DNA from: Marinobacter sediminicola
Lineage (GTDB): Bacteria; Pseudomonadota; Gammaproteobacteria; Pseudomonadales; Oleiphilaceae
DNA: 59,326 nt
NCBI RefSeq assembly: GCF_031157525.1
Contig: NZ_JAVIXR010000016.1
Location: forward strand, 1-59,326
Direction of reading: 5' to 3'
Positions 41,146-51,520 of the stretch are shown one piece after another. The first letter of the stretch is position 1, and every line of letters starts with the position of its first letter. The notes under the pieces were generated by a model, which ran no database searches, was not told the origin of the DNA, and saw only the letters and a program-made list of their open reading frames with translations. The position numbers and the translations under genes are program-made.

Positions 41146-44100
41146 TCAATCATAGACCAGTTCCACGCACTGGTCGCCCACCAGATACTTCAGTTCCAGC
41201 AACAAGCTGTCATCTGGCCGTACACGCCAGGTTTCACCCAGCTCAATTCGGGTGCTGGCTTCGGGACTGCTGTACTCAATCCACACCGGGCTACCCTCGC
41301 AACGAAACGGCCTTAGTGTGCTATCAATCTTATCCAGAAAGCCATTTTGAAGCTGGTCGGCGTGAAGGTTCAACTTTAATCCTTTACTGAACTGCTTCCG
41401 GGCGCTGGGCACATCCATTACCGAACTGACGCGCATTTTCATCTGGCCAGAATAATCATCGTGGCTCACCTGTCCCTCAACCACAATCACCTGATCCGAT
41501 TGCAGCAACTCCCGATTCTCGAAGAAGGCTTCAGAAAACAGGGTGGCTTCAATGCGCGCACTGCGGTCATCCAGCGTGATAAAGCACATGGTAGAGCCTG
41601 TGCGCGTTTTCATGGTGCGCTGTGCTATCACCAGTCCGGCAACCCGCTGGGGAGATTTGTTGGGTTTCAGGTCCGAGATCGAAGAACGCACAAAACGGCG
41701 AACTTCGCGCTCATATTCATCGAACGGGTGCCCAGTAAGATAGAGGCCCAGAGTGTCTTTCTCGCCTTTAAGCCGCTGTTTCTCCGGCCACTCACGCACG
41801 TCAGCCACATCGACATAGGGATCACCGTCATCCTCGGCTTCCAGCATCTCGCCAAACATATCCATCATGCCTACGGATTCGTTGCGCGACTGTTGATCGG
41901 CCTGCTGAACCGCTTTCGGTATGCTGGCCATCAACTGGGCCCTACTGGCACCAAGTTTGTCCATGGCGCCTGAGCGAATCAGCGCTTCCATTGCCCGCTT
42001 ATTGATTTTTTTAAGATCAACCTTGCGGCAAAAATCGAAAATATCCTGATACGGCTCACCACTTGCACGCCCTTCCACAATGGCCTGAATGGGGCCCTCA
42101 CCCAACCCCTTGATCGCGCCAAGGCCATAAACAACCTGCCCTTCATCGTTAACGGTGAAGGTGTATTCCGAACGACTGACATCTGGCAGCACCAAATCCA
42201 GCTTAAGATTGCGGCACTCTTCAACCAGCGTGACGACCTTATCTGTGTTCTGCATATCTGCGGTCAGAACAGCAGCCATAAACTCAGCCGTATAATGGGC
42301 CTTCAGCCATAGCGTTTGATAAGACACCAGCGCATAGGCGGCGGAGTGGGATTTGTTAAAGCCGTAGCCAGCAAACTTTTCAACGAGATCAAAGATGTTT
42401 TCCGCGAGTGTTTTGTTAATGCCATTGCCTTCGCAGCCATCGAGGAAGAACTGCTTCTGCTTGGCCATTTCCTCGGGCTTCTTCTTACCCATGGCACGGC
42501 GCAACATGTCCGCATTACCCAGGCTATATCCACCCATTACCTGAGCAATCTGCATAACCTGCTCCTGGTAAAGGATAACCCCGTAGGTGGGCTCCAGAAC
42601 CGGCTTCAGGCCTTCGTATTGGTAGTCCGGGTGCGGGAAGGACATCGGCTGCTTGCCGTGCTTACGGTCGATAAAGTCGTCAACCATGCCTGACTGCAGC
42701 GGCCCTGGGCGGAACAGCGCCACCAGTGCGATCATGTCTTCCAGGGAGTCCGGCTGCAGACGGCGAATCAGGTCCTTCATGCCGCGGGATTCCAGCTGGA
42801 ACACGGCGGTGGTTTCCGCCTTCTTCAGCATGACGAACGAAGCCGGGTCATCCAGCGGAATTTCGCTGATGTCCAGCGGAGGGAGGCCCCGACCTTCCCG
42901 CCGCGGGTTAATCATCTTCAGGGCCCAGTCGATGATGGTCAGCGTTCGCAGACCAAGGAAGTCGAACTTGACCAGTCCGGCATCCTCCACATCGTTTTTG
43001 TCGAACTGGGTCACCAGACTGCCGCCGTCATCATCGCAATACAGCGGTGAGAAGTCGGTAATTTTAGTGGGTGCAATTACCACACCACCAGCGTGCTTAC
43101 CGGCGTTTCGGCATACGCCCTCAAGTTTCAGGGCCATCTCCCAGATTTCCTGGGCTTCTTCATCCTGTTCAAGAAACTCCTTGAGGGCGGGCTCCTGCTC
43201 TATCGCCTTTTCCAGCGTCATGCCCACTTCAAAGGGAATCAACTTGGACAGTTTATCTGCCAAACCGTAGGACTTACCCTGAACACGAGCGACGTCCCGC
43301 ACCACCGCTTTGGCCGCCATGGTACCGAAGGTAATGATCTGGGAAACCGCTTCCCGGCCATACTTTTCAGCAACATAAGCGATAACCCTGTCCCGACCTT
43401 CCATACAGAAGTCGACGTCGAAGTCGGGCATGGACACTCGTTCAGGGTTTAGGAAGCGCTCGAACAGCAAGTCGTACTCAAGCGGGTCCAGATCCGTAAT
43501 CAACTGGGCATAGGCAACCAGCGAGCCGGCACCGGAACCACGGCCAGGCCCAACGGGCACGCCATTATTTTTGGCCCACTTGATGAAGTCCATAACGATC
43601 AGAAAGTAGCCAGGAAATCCCATCTGGATGATGATATCCAGTTCGAATTTCAGCCGTTTAAAATAGGCGTCGCGCTTGCTGTCGTATTCCGGGTCGTCTT
43701 TGGAAAGGGTTTTTGCCAAACGATCTTCCAGACCGTCCTCAGACACCTTGCGGAAGTATTCGTCCATGGTCATGCCTTCCGGCACCGGGTAATTGGGCAG
43801 GAAGTACTCGCCCATGCGCACGGTGACCGAACAGCGCCGAGCTATCTCCACGGTGTTCGCAATGGCTTCGGGGATATCGCTGAACAGATCAATCATTTCC
43901 TCAGCGCTGCGCAGGTATTGCTGATCGCTAAAACGGCGATCACGGCGAGGGTCATCCAATGCCCGACTTTCACCGATGCAGACTCGAGCCTCGTGGGCCT
44001 CAAAATCCTCAGCCTCAAGAAAATGCACGTCGTTGGTAGCAACAACCGGCAGCCCCAATTGTTGGGCCAACTCAACACTCATGTGCAGGCAGTCTTCGTC

Positions 44101-44628
44101 ACCGGGACGACCCGTTCTTTGCAGCTCCAGATAATAAGATCCGGGATAGAGTTTCATCCAGTACTCTGCCCTGGCTTTTGCAAGCCCAGGCTTATCCGCC
44201 AGCAAAGCCTTGCACACATCGCCCATTTTGGCGCCAGACATGGCAATAAGGCCTTCCGTTCTTGGCTCCAGCCATTTGCGCTGGATAATCGGTTTGCCGT
44301 ACTTCTGCCCCTCGGTATACCCAAGGGAAATAATTTCCGTAAGGTGGAGGTAGCCTTTGTTATTCCGGGCCAGCAGCGTCAGGCGGAACGGGCTCTCCGG
44401 CTCATCCGGGTTCTCCAGCCAGAGATCCGCACCTATAACAGGCTTGACGCCTGCACCGGTCGTTGCCTTGTAAAACCGGACCAGAGAGCACATGTTCGAC
44501 TGCTCGGTCAGGCCTACGGCCGGCATGCCCAATTCCACCACTCGTTTGACCAGAGGCTTAACGCGAACGAGGCCGTCCACCATGGAATGTTCTGAGTGCA
44601 CGCGAAGGTGTACAAAAGTCTGCGACAT
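41146..44628 (-). CDS. dnaE: DNA polymerase III subunit alpha
   Basis: Replicative polymerase catalytic subunit, 1160 residues, full length. An N-terminal PHP domain begins VHLRVHSEHSMVDGLVRV; the family C polymerase core carries the catalytic aspartates in MPDFDVDFCMEGRD and an upstream PVGPGRGSGAGSLVAY; the helix-hairpin-helix and OB domains occupy the last third, with IAQRTMKTRTGSTMCFITLDD at the OB start (in two parts). No dnaQ-like proofreading domain is fused. It is followed by accA. Confidence 0.98.
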   Translation of the reverse strand: MSQTFVHLRVHSEHSMVDGLVRVKPLVKRVVELGMPAVGLTEQSNMCSLVRFYKATTGAGVKPVIGADLWLENPDEPESPFRLTLLARNNKGYLHLTEIISLGYTEGQKYGKPIIQRKWLEPRTEGLIAMSGAKMGDVCKALLADKPGLAKARAEYWMKLYPGSYYLELQRTGRPGDEDCLHMSVELAQQLGLPVVATNDVHFLEAEDFEAHEARVCIGESRALDDPRRDRRFSDQQYLRSAEEMIDLFSDIPEAIANTVEIARRCSVTVRMGEYFLPNYPVPEGMTMDEYFRKVSEDGLEDRLAKTLSKDDPEYDSKRDAYFKRLKFELDIIIQMGFPGYFLIVMDFIKWAKNNGVPVGPGRGSGAGSLVAYAQLITDLDPLEYDLLFERFLNPERVSMPDFDVDFCMEGRDRVIAYVAEKYGREAVSQIITFGTMAAKAVVRDVARVQGKSYGLADKLSKLIPFEVGMTLEKAIEQEPALKEFLEQDEEAQEIWEMALKLEGVCRNAGKHAGGVVIAPTKITDFSPLYCDDDGGSLVTQFDKNDVEDAGLVKFDFLGLRTLTIIDWALKMINPRREGRGLPPLDISEIPLDDPASFVMLKKAETTAVFQLESRGMKDLIRRLQPDSLEDMIALVALFRPGPLQSGMVDDFIDRKHGKQPMSFPHPDYQYEGLKPVLEPTYGVILYQEQVMQIAQVMGGYSLGNADMLRRAMGKKKPEEMAKQKQFFLDGCEGNGINKTLAENIFDLVEKFAGYGFNKSHSAAYALVSYQTLWLKAHYTAEFMAAVLTADMQNTDKVVTLVEECRNLKLDLVLPDVSRSEYTFTVNDEGQVVYGLGAIKGLGEGPIQAIVEGRASGEPYQDIFDFCRKVDLKKINKRAMEALIRSGAMDKLGASRAQLMASIPKAVQQADQQSRNESVGMMDMFGEMLEAEDDGDPYVDVADVREWPEKQRLKGEKDTLGLYLTGHPFDEYEREVRRFVRSSISDLKPNKSPQRVAGLVIAQRTMKTRTGSTMCFITLDDRSARIEATLFSEAFFENRELLQSDQVIVVEGQVSHDDYSGQMKMRVSSVMDVPSARKQFSKGLKLNLHADQLQNGFLDKIDSTLRPFRCEGSPVWIEYSSPEASTRIELGETWRVRPDDSLLLELKYLVGDQCVELVYD

Positions 44629-44709
44629 AGCGTCAGCTGGTTCCTGCTTATTTATTTAGAGTGTCGATTAACGGCGCCTGAAAAGGCCTCTTTAAAATGC
44701 CTATAGCAA

Positions 44710-45177
44710 TCAGTCGCCAATCAATGCACGTATATCTTCTTCTGTCTGGGGACCAAAACGGGCCTCCAGAAGATCTCCGTCGGGGGTCACAACAAAGGTT
44801 GCTGGCAAGGCAACCGGGCGCTGCCAGTCAAATTCAGGGCCTGGGTCGTTTGCAAGCATGGTGTACTCAATACCCATGCGCTGGCCGAGAGCAACCAGTT
44901 GCTCACCCTTCACGCCGTCAAAATTAACCCCGAGCACAGTAATATCAGGGGCATTGTCCAGTTCGTTGAACTCCGGTATTTCTTCCAGGCAGGGCTTGCA
45001 CCACTCGGCCCAGTAGTTCACCAAAACCCACTGGCCCCGCAGGTCGCTCCAGGCCAGTTTTGTGCCTTCCGCCCTTTCCAGCTCAATTTTTTGACAGCCT
45101 GCCAGCAAAGCTATTACAAACAGGGCAACGGTAACGACTGCTCTCCGCGGCAACCGGGAAATGACAGGGTTCTGCAA
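44710..45177 (-). CDS. TlpA-like thioredoxin-fold lipoprotein
   Basis: A 155-residue redoxin. I start it at a TTG (45177) because a full Shine-Dalgarno AGGAGGT lies 6 bases upstream; the GTG at 45207 extends the frame over that ribosome site. From the TTG the protein has a proper lipoprotein signal peptide: Arg pairs, a hydrophobic core, and lipobox LLAGC with Cys28. The periplasmic TlpA/ResA fold has active-site WCKPC, a cis-Pro region ALPATFVVT, and VLGVNFDG. A role in thiol reduction or cytochrome maturation is likely but the partner is unknown. It is divergent from arsC. Confidence 0.88.
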   Translation of the reverse strand: MQNPVISRLPRRAVVTVALFVIALLAGCQKIELERAEGTKLAWSDLRGQWVLVNYWAEWCKPCLEEIPEFNELDNAPDITVLGVNFDGVKGEQLVALGQRMGIEYTMLANDPGPEFDWQRPVALPATFVVTPDGDLLEARFGPQTEEDIRALIGD

Positions 45178-45245
45178 GGGAAAACCTCCTGTTAGACTGC
45201 TCGCCACAAACTATTGCGGCTCCATTTCAACAAACAGGCACGAAC

Positions 45246-45599
45246 ATGACAGAACCCATTCGGATTTTCCACAACCCGCGCTGCTCAAAATCTCGCCAGA
45301 CACTTGAACTGCTAACAGACCGGGGTATTGCGCCGGAGATTATACGCTACCTGGAAACGCCACCAACAGAGCGGGAGCTTTCCGATATCCTTGACGCGCT
45401 CGACCGCCAACCCCGCGAGCTCATGCGTACCGGCGAAAGTGAATTCAAGGAACTTGGCCTGGACAACCCGGATCTGAGCCGCGAACAGCTGATTGCTGCT
45501 ATGGTAGCAAACCCGAAACTGATTGAACGGCCTATTGTGTTTGCCAATGGTAAAGCCGCCGTTGGCCGACCACCTGAAAACGTACTCAAAATTCTTTAG
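45246..45599 (+). CDS. arsC: ArsC-type arsenate reductase (glutaredoxin-dependent)
   Basis: 117-residue thioredoxin-fold protein of the ArsC/Spx group. The catalytic cysteine is in FHNPRCSKSRQTLELL (Cys near residue 12), and the arsenate-binding Arg residues and LIERPIVFANGKAAVGRPPENV segment fit true ArsC (divided). It is not in an ars operon; no arsB, arsR or acr3 lies nearby, so it may have a housekeeping redox role. wrbA follows after 30 bases. Confidence 0.9.
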   Translation: MTEPIRIFHNPRCSKSRQTLELLTDRGIAPEIIRYLETPPTERELSDILDALDRQPRELMRTGESEFKELGLDNPDLSREQLIAAMVANPKLIERPIVFANGKAAVGRPPENVLKIL

Positions 45600-46235
<636 letters not shown>

Positions 46236-46288
46236 TACGAACACGGCTATGCCACGCAAAGCTCTTTATACTTTTCTGGAATCTGACA

Positions 46289-46648
46289 ATGCTCCATAAC
46301 CCCAAAGCCCGGCACACTGCGAAAGCAACCCAATTTCTCTATCTGGCCGTGTTGGCAACGCTTTTGATTACAACCTTCTACCCGGCACCAATCGAGGGGG
46401 TTTCCATTGCCCTGATTCTATCTGTCAAGCTGATTCCCCTGCTAGCACTGATTGTCCCCGTGTTCCGTGGCAACAATCGTGGATATATCTGGTTAGCCTT
46501 TGTGGTGATTTTTTACTTTACTCAAGCCGTTGTTTCATCATGGCTAAGCCAAGGCGCACCCGACCACGTTGTTCTTATGGTACTCACGCTCCTGCTATTC
46601 ATCATGGCGATGGTTCATTTGAAAGTGAACCGGCCAGTTACAGGCTGA
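46289..46648 (+). CDS. DUF2069 membrane protein
   Basis: A 119-residue integral membrane protein with three to four helices, matching the DUF2069 family. Recognisable parts are the N-terminal FLYLAVLATLLITTFYP and the conserved LIVPVFRGNNRGYIWLAF. The frame is open from 46232, but the ATG at 46289 fits the family start. It often follows wrbA in related genomes; its function is unknown. Confidence 0.8.
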   Translation: MLHNPKARHTAKATQFLYLAVLATLLITTFYPAPIEGVSIALILSVKLIPLLALIVPVFRGNNRGYIWLAFVVIFYFTQAVVSSWLSQGAPDHVVLMVLTLLLFIMAMVHLKVNRPVTG

Positions 46649-46677
46649 CATGCTCCATTACCGGAAAGTGACACCTT

Positions 46678-48507
46678 ATGCCCAACTCCACTAAAACAGA
46701 GCAGACGTCCCCGACACTTCAATCGAAGCTGGCAGCGCCTCCGCGCAGCACTCTGACGTTGCGGGATATCTGTACAGCTTTGGTCACCGATGGTGAAATT
46801 GGTCAGGAGAGCGCTGAACGGGTGCTTTCCGCCAATCTTGGTGCCGCCAGCAGCCACACAGCGAAGCGCCATCCGCTGGAGCTTGTGGCTATCGCGGCAC
46901 TCACCAGTGATAAAAGCGGCAAGGTTCTGGATCTTGAGCGACTCACAAAGTGGCTGGCAGATTGGGCTGGCCAACCCTATTACCATATCGATCCCCTGAA
47001 GATAGACACGCCCGCGATTGCCCGTGTCATGTCTTACGCATTCGCCCAGCGCCATGACATTCTCGCAGTTGAGATTGGACAGGACGAAATCCTTGTGGCC
47101 AGTGCAGAGCCCTTCAAAGTTGACTGGGAAGGCAATCTTCGTCAGGCCGTGCGTAAGGATATCCGCCGGGTGGTGGCGAACCCGGAAGACATCCGCCGAT
47201 ACTCCGTCGAGTTTTACCAGCTCGCAAACTCCGTAAACAAAGCAAGTGGTGGCCAGGCCCCCGCCAATAAGGCTGGCCAGCAGAACCTTGAACAACTACT
47301 GGATTTAGGCGCCAGTGATAGTGCCGATGCCAACGATCAGCACGTTGTGCGCATCGTGGACTGGCTGCTGCAATACGCGTTCGACCAACGCGCATCAGAC
47401 ATTCACATTGAGCCACGCCGCACCCTGACTCATATCCGTTTCCGTATTGATGGCGTGCTGCACAGTGTTTACGAATTCCCAGAGCATGTGGGCATGGCCA
47501 TTACCAGCCGGCTGAAGATTTTGGGGCGATTAAACGTTGCTGAAAAACGCCGCCCACAGGATGGTCGCCTGAAAACCCGCAAACCCGACAACAGCGAAGT
47601 CGAGCTGCGCCTGGCCACCATGCCAACGGCATTCGGGGAAAAAATGGTGATGCGGATATTTGACCCGGATGTACTTCTGAAATCCTACGAACAACTGGGA
47701 TTCAACCGCGAAGACCGGGAGCGCTGGCAGGAAGTCACTTCGAAACCCCATGGAATTGTTCTGGTTACAGGCCCCACAGGCTCAGGCAAGACCACCACTC
47801 TGTATTCCACACTGAAACAAATCGCCTCTGCCGAACTGAACGTCTGCACCATCGAAGACCCAATCGAGATGGTTGAGCCTGCGTTCAACCAGATGCAGGT
47901 TCAAACCAATATCGATCTGACGTTTGCATCGGGCGTCCGGGCTCTGCTGCGACAGGATCCAGACATCATCATGATTGGTGAAATCCGTGATCTGGAAACC
48001 GCCGAAATGGCGGTGCAGGCGGCACTAACCGGGCACTTGGTACTTTCTACCTTGCACACCAATGACGCTCCGAGTGCGCTGACGCGAATGATGGAGCTGG
48101 GCATACCGCCCTACCTGATTCGCGCAACCGTGTTAGGCGTTATGGCCCAACGTCTGGTTCGAACACTTTGCTCGCACTGCAAAGCAACAGCGCCTGTTGA
48201 CCTCCAGGCATGGCAGACTCTAACCAAGCCCTGGAAAGCTCCGCCACCAAAGGAGTTTCACAAACCCGTGGGTTGTCTGGAGTGCCGCAATACCGGCTAC
48301 CTTGGCCGTGCCGGGGTGTATGAGATCATGACGCTTTCCGGTGCACTGACAAGCCAGATTACGGACCACTGCGAGCTGGAGCAGTTGCGGCTGGACGCCT
48401 ACCGCGAAGGCATGAAGTCGCTGCGTTTGAGCGGCGCCCAGAAAGTGGCCAGCGGCCTGACCACCGTTGAAGAAATACTCAGGGTAACACCGGCAAGCCA
48501 GCGCTGA
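46678..48507 (+). CDS. GspE/PilB-type secretion or pilus assembly ATPase
   Basis: 609-residue hexameric ATPase of the type II secretion/type IV pilus family. An N-terminal GspE_N-like domain occupies about 1-190. The Walker A motif is GPTGSGKTTT with Lys371; the Asp box (CTIEDPIE), Walker B (PDIIMIGEIRD) and His box (LSTLHTNDA) are intact. Four zinc-binding cysteines lie at 498, 501, 533 and 536. No pilC, pilD, pilin or gsp gene is adjacent, so it may assist a pilus or secretion system encoded elsewhere; the substrate system cannot be told from here. Confidence 0.92.
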   Translation: MPNSTKTEQTSPTLQSKLAAPPRSTLTLRDICTALVTDGEIGQESAERVLSANLGAASSHTAKRHPLELVAIAALTSDKSGKVLDLERLTKWLADWAGQPYYHIDPLKIDTPAIARVMSYAFAQRHDILAVEIGQDEILVASAEPFKVDWEGNLRQAVRKDIRRVVANPEDIRRYSVEFYQLANSVNKASGGQAPANKAGQQNLEQLLDLGASDSADANDQHVVRIVDWLLQYAFDQRASDIHIEPRRTLTHIRFRIDGVLHSVYEFPEHVGMAITSRLKILGRLNVAEKRRPQDGRLKTRKPDNSEVELRLATMPTAFGEKMVMRIFDPDVLLKSYEQLGFNREDRERWQEVTSKPHGIVLVTGPTGSGKTTTLYSTLKQIASAELNVCTIEDPIEMVEPAFNQMQVQTNIDLTFASGVRALLRQDPDIIMIGEIRDLETAEMAVQAALTGHLVLSTLHTNDAPSALTRMMELGIPPYLIRATVLGVMAQRLVRTLCSHCKATAPVDLQAWQTLTKPWKAPPPKEFHKPVGCLECRNTGYLGRAGVYEIMTLSGALTSQITDHCELEQLRLDAYREGMKSLRLSGAQKVASGLTTVEEILRVTPASQR

Positions 48508-48547
48508 TGCTGCAGTAAGCTAACGGTCAAGTGAGGGAGGCTCTACC

Positions 48548-49603
48548 CTATGCTCCGGGTCTAAGCCCACACTGCTCAAGCAAAGACTGCCAGGCTTTGG
48601 TATGCCTCTCCACGGCGCGATCCAGGTTCGCCCACACACTTTCCACGCCCTCAAGGGCAAGCGCTGAGCGTCGCCACTCACGAAAGTCTGCAGGCATTAC
48701 CTCTGCCTGCATTTCCGCCAGCTCGGTTAAAGGTTCGATCAAATCCCTACGAGCCCGTCGCAAGTCGGCCAGATAGGGCTGAACTTTTCCTATGTAGATA
48801 CTGAAAAACATGCCCTGAACGATATCCGATTGGCTGTTGGGCTTGCCGTTGAAGCAGAGTGGCCGGCTAACCAACCGCTGTTGGATCAGGTGAGTGGCAT
48901 CGTCGAGGCGTGTAGCGACCAGCTTGCTGCTGTTGATGAGTTGCCCTGCCCTATATTCCGCTTGCCAGCGCTGATGCACGTTACCCCAGAAGCCCAGATC
49001 TACATCAAGGTTCTGATCGAGAAGCGCTGCCACGGTTTTGTTTAACTGACGGACATCCCGGGCAAGGTCCGAGAGAGGATATTCAGCCCCAACCGGATAC
49101 TCGCCCTTGGCGAGCGTGAACAGGGTTTCTACTTCGTCCAAGCCCCAGGTAGCGTTCCAGATGGCTATTGGCAGTGACTCACGCTTGCTGGCAATAGCCT
49201 GATTTAAAACATCCTGAAGCTCTTCATCCTCCACCGTTTTCAAGCATCCTGCAGCTGCTTGGATGAAGCGCACCTCATAGCGCAAGCGATTCAGGGGCTG
49301 CATAACCTTGCCCATCACGGAGTTTTTCTCCCCCACCACATACTGCAGCTCGCAGCCGTACAGCGACAGGAAATCCAACATGCCCAGCTCCAGCTCGGGC
49401 ATTGGCAGTACGCGGTTACGGCGTCTGGGAATAGGGCTTGCTGAAGGAATCTCTGAAAGCTCTGGCTCTGTGTCCAGAACCCGACCAACCCGCTCCACGT
49501 ATTCGTCCATCATGGGGCGGGCATTGGAGAATGGATTGCACCCGGCAAGCAGAAAAATGATTGCCGTGGAGACAAGTAGTCTGGCAGATCGGGTTGCAAA
49601 CAT
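48548..49603 (-). CDS. DUF3080 lipoprotein
   Basis: A 351-residue predicted lipoprotein: signal peptide with lipobox LLAGC, then a largely helical domain of the DUF3080 family with no known activity. GGGAGG lies 7 bases ahead of the ATG. It follows mtnC by 40 bases on the same strand, so it could be transcribed at the end of the methionine-salvage unit, and it is convergent with the GspE-like gene. Confidence 0.82.
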   Translation of the reverse strand: MFATRSARLLVSTAIIFLLAGCNPFSNARPMMDEYVERVGRVLDTEPELSEIPSASPIPRRRNRVLPMPELELGMLDFLSLYGCELQYVVGEKNSVMGKVMQPLNRLRYEVRFIQAAAGCLKTVEDEELQDVLNQAIASKRESLPIAIWNATWGLDEVETLFTLAKGEYPVGAEYPLSDLARDVRQLNKTVAALLDQNLDVDLGFWGNVHQRWQAEYRAGQLINSSKLVATRLDDATHLIQQRLVSRPLCFNGKPNSQSDIVQGMFFSIYIGKVQPYLADLRRARRDLIEPLTELAEMQAEVMPADFREWRRSALALEGVESVWANLDRAVERHTKAWQSLLEQCGLRPGA

Positions 49604-49643
49604 ATTTACCTCCCGGCACCCGCTTGTGCTCGCGGGCGAACGA

Positions 49644-50336
49644 CTACCGCTTCAGCAGCAGGGCAGCGTCCACCTCGGCGAAATCCCGGGCGACAAAACG
49701 CTCTGTTTCGGGCAAATCACCATCCCGGATCAACCAGGCAGTTTTCATACCTGCGGCCTCTGCTGCCACAAGTTCAGCCTCAACATCCGACAGAAACAGG
49801 ACAGTAGCGCCCTCTACGCCGAGCTCCTCAAGAATGTTCCGGTAAGCTTCCGGCTCTCTCTTTCCACCAATCCGGGTGTCGAAATAACCAGAGAAAAACG
49901 GTGTGAAATCGCCAGACGTGGTAAAACCAAAAATAAGTTTTTGGGCTTTCACCGAACCAGACGAGTAAACGTACAAACGCAGACCACGGTCGTGCCAGTG
50001 CTGCAGGTATTGGGCGGCGTCTTCGTAGATATGGCCGTTGAGCTCGCCTTGTTGGTAGCCCTGTTCCCAAACCATGCCCTGAAGCGCCTTGAGCGATGTA
50101 GCCTTGCGGTCTTCACGAATCCACCCTTGCAGTGCGTCGATCAATGCCCCGGCATCCTCGCGATCTGCACCGGATTCCTTTGCCACTCCATCCAGTTGTT
50201 TCGACACTTCCGGGCTATCCCAATGTTCGCGGATAAATTCCGGCAGGTGCTCGGCAGCATAGGGAAACAGCACATCGTGCACAAAGGAAATGGAACTGGT
50301 TGTGCCTTCAATGTCGGTAAGAATCACCCGAATCAT
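49644..50336 (-). CDS. mtnC: Enolase-phosphatase E1 (acireductone synthase)
   Basis: HAD-superfamily enzyme of the methionine salvage pathway that enolises and dephosphorylates 2,3-diketo-5-methylthiopentyl-1-phosphate to acireductone. 230 residues. The N-terminal motif VILTDIEGTTSSISFVHDVL has the nucleophilic Asp; VYSSGSVKAQKLIF and ILFLSDVEAELVAA-type segments (here VLFLSDVEAELVAA) complete the HAD site. It overlaps mtnD by 4 bases. Confidence 0.96.
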   Translation of the reverse strand: MIRVILTDIEGTTSSISFVHDVLFPYAAEHLPEFIREHWDSPEVSKQLDGVAKESGADREDAGALIDALQGWIREDRKATSLKALQGMVWEQGYQQGELNGHIYEDAAQYLQHWHDRGLRLYVYSSGSVKAQKLIFGFTTSGDFTPFFSGYFDTRIGGKREPEAYRNILEELGVEGATVLFLSDVEAELVAAEAAGMKTAWLIRDGDLPETERFVARDFAEVDAALLLKR

Positions 50337-50893
50337 ACGGCCTCTCCTTCCAGAGCTTCATAGCGCGGTAATTGCCCGGCAATATTGTCCCCGGTGAAGT
50401 CCGCGACCCAGCCTTCAGGATTGGTAAACAGGCGGATGCAGGTAAACTCCGGCTCCGGCCCCATATCAAACCAGTGTCGAGTACCTTCAGGCACGCTGAT
50501 CAGATCGTTCTTCTGGCACTGAACAGCAAACACCTGATCGCCAAGATGCAGATAGAATATGCCCTGACCACGAACGAAAAAACGCACTTCATCCTCGCAG
50601 TGGGTATGCTCATCCAGAAACTTCTTCCGGAAAGCCTCCTTCTGGGGGTTATCCGGGTTCAGACTGATCACATCAGCAGTCTGAAAACCGCTTTCGGCCT
50701 TCAGCTTCGCGATTTCAGCGCTGTAGGCTTCCAGAATCTCCTCCGGTGCTGCATCCGCCGGCAGGTTCTGGGTGGGCCAGCGTTCAAAACGGACACCCTT
50801 GCTGTTCAGCTGAGCGGCTATCTCACCTGGATCATGGGTGATTGCCGGCGCAGCTTCCGGGTTATGTGCGTCAAAAATACTCAAAGTCGTCAT
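50333..50893 (-). CDS. mtnD: Acireductone dioxygenase
   Basis: Cupin metalloenzyme of 186 residues that oxidises acireductone to the keto acid of methionine and formate (Fe form) or to methylthiopropionate, formate and CO (Ni form). The metal motif is DEHTHCEDEVRFF with the two His and Glu, and the fourth ligand is in PEGTRHWFDMG. It overlaps mtnC and mtnB by 4 bases each, so the three genes are a coupled unit. Confidence 0.97.
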   Translation of the reverse strand: MTTLSIFDAHNPEAAPAITHDPGEIAAQLNSKGVRFERWPTQNLPADAAPEEILEAYSAEIAKLKAESGFQTADVISLNPDNPQKEAFRKKFLDEHTHCEDEVRFFVRGQGIFYLHLGDQVFAVQCQKNDLISVPEGTRHWFDMGPEPEFTCIRLFTNPEGWVADFTGDNIAGQLPRYEALEGEAV

Positions 50894-51516
50894 GGGCTAA
50901 CCCTCATGGTTGCAAGCTCACACTCGAAAAGAAACTCAAAGGCCTCCACATGCCGAAGGCAATCCGCCATGGTTTTACCCCAGGTATACAGCCCGTGCCC
51001 GCGAATCAGGTAACCGGGTTGCTCAGGGTGTTCAAGGAACCACTCTCGGGTATCTTGGGCCAAAGTTTCAATATCCTGGGTGTTATCGAAAACCGGAACC
51101 GTCACCGCTGTCTCGTGGGTTTCCACGCCATCAAACGCCTTTTGCAGTTCGTAGCCATCAAATGTCAGAAGCTCCCCTGCTGGCACCAACCTGCTTAGCA
51201 CCGTTGCATTAACAGAGTGCGTGTGAAGAACCGCGCCAGCATCCGGAAATACCTGATACAACGCCGTGTGCAGCAAGGTTTCTGCAGAGGCGCGGCTGTT
51301 ACTCTGTACCGGCCTGCCCTGAAGATCGACCACCATGACATCACCCGCACCCAGTTGCCCTTTGTGGCGACCGGACACTGTAATGGCAATATGATCCTGG
51401 TCTACTCGGGCAGAGTAATTGCTGCTTGTGGCCGGAGACCAGCCCCGCTCGTACAGAAAACGCCCGGCATCTGCGATGGATTCGGCAACAACAGCGTATT
51501 GGTTTACATCAAACAC
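50890..51516 (-). CDS. mtnB: Methylthioribulose-1-phosphate dehydratase
   Basis: Class II aldolase-fold zinc enzyme of 208 residues in the methionine salvage pathway. Motifs: SNYSARVDQDHIAITVSGRH (active-site Ser/Asn), the zinc pair in LHTHSVNATVLSRL, and a third His in IRGHGLYTWG. It starts at a GTG only 4 bases after the xdhC stop. The earlier pathway genes (mtnA, mtnK or mtnP) are not in this window. Confidence 0.96.
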   Translation of the reverse strand: MFDVNQYAVVAESIADAGRFLYERGWSPATSSNYSARVDQDHIAITVSGRHKGQLGAGDVMVVDLQGRPVQSNSRASAETLLHTALYQVFPDAGAVLHTHSVNATVLSRLVPAGELLTFDGYELQKAFDGVETHETAVTVPVFDNTQDIETLAQDTREWFLEHPEQPGYLIRGHGLYTWGKTMADCLRHVEAFEFLFECELATMRVSP

Positions 51517-51520
51517 GGTT

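Noticed and set aside
45246..45599. An arsenic resistance island
   Set aside because: Only arsC is present; there is no arsR, arsB or acr3, and its neighbours are redox and housekeeping genes.
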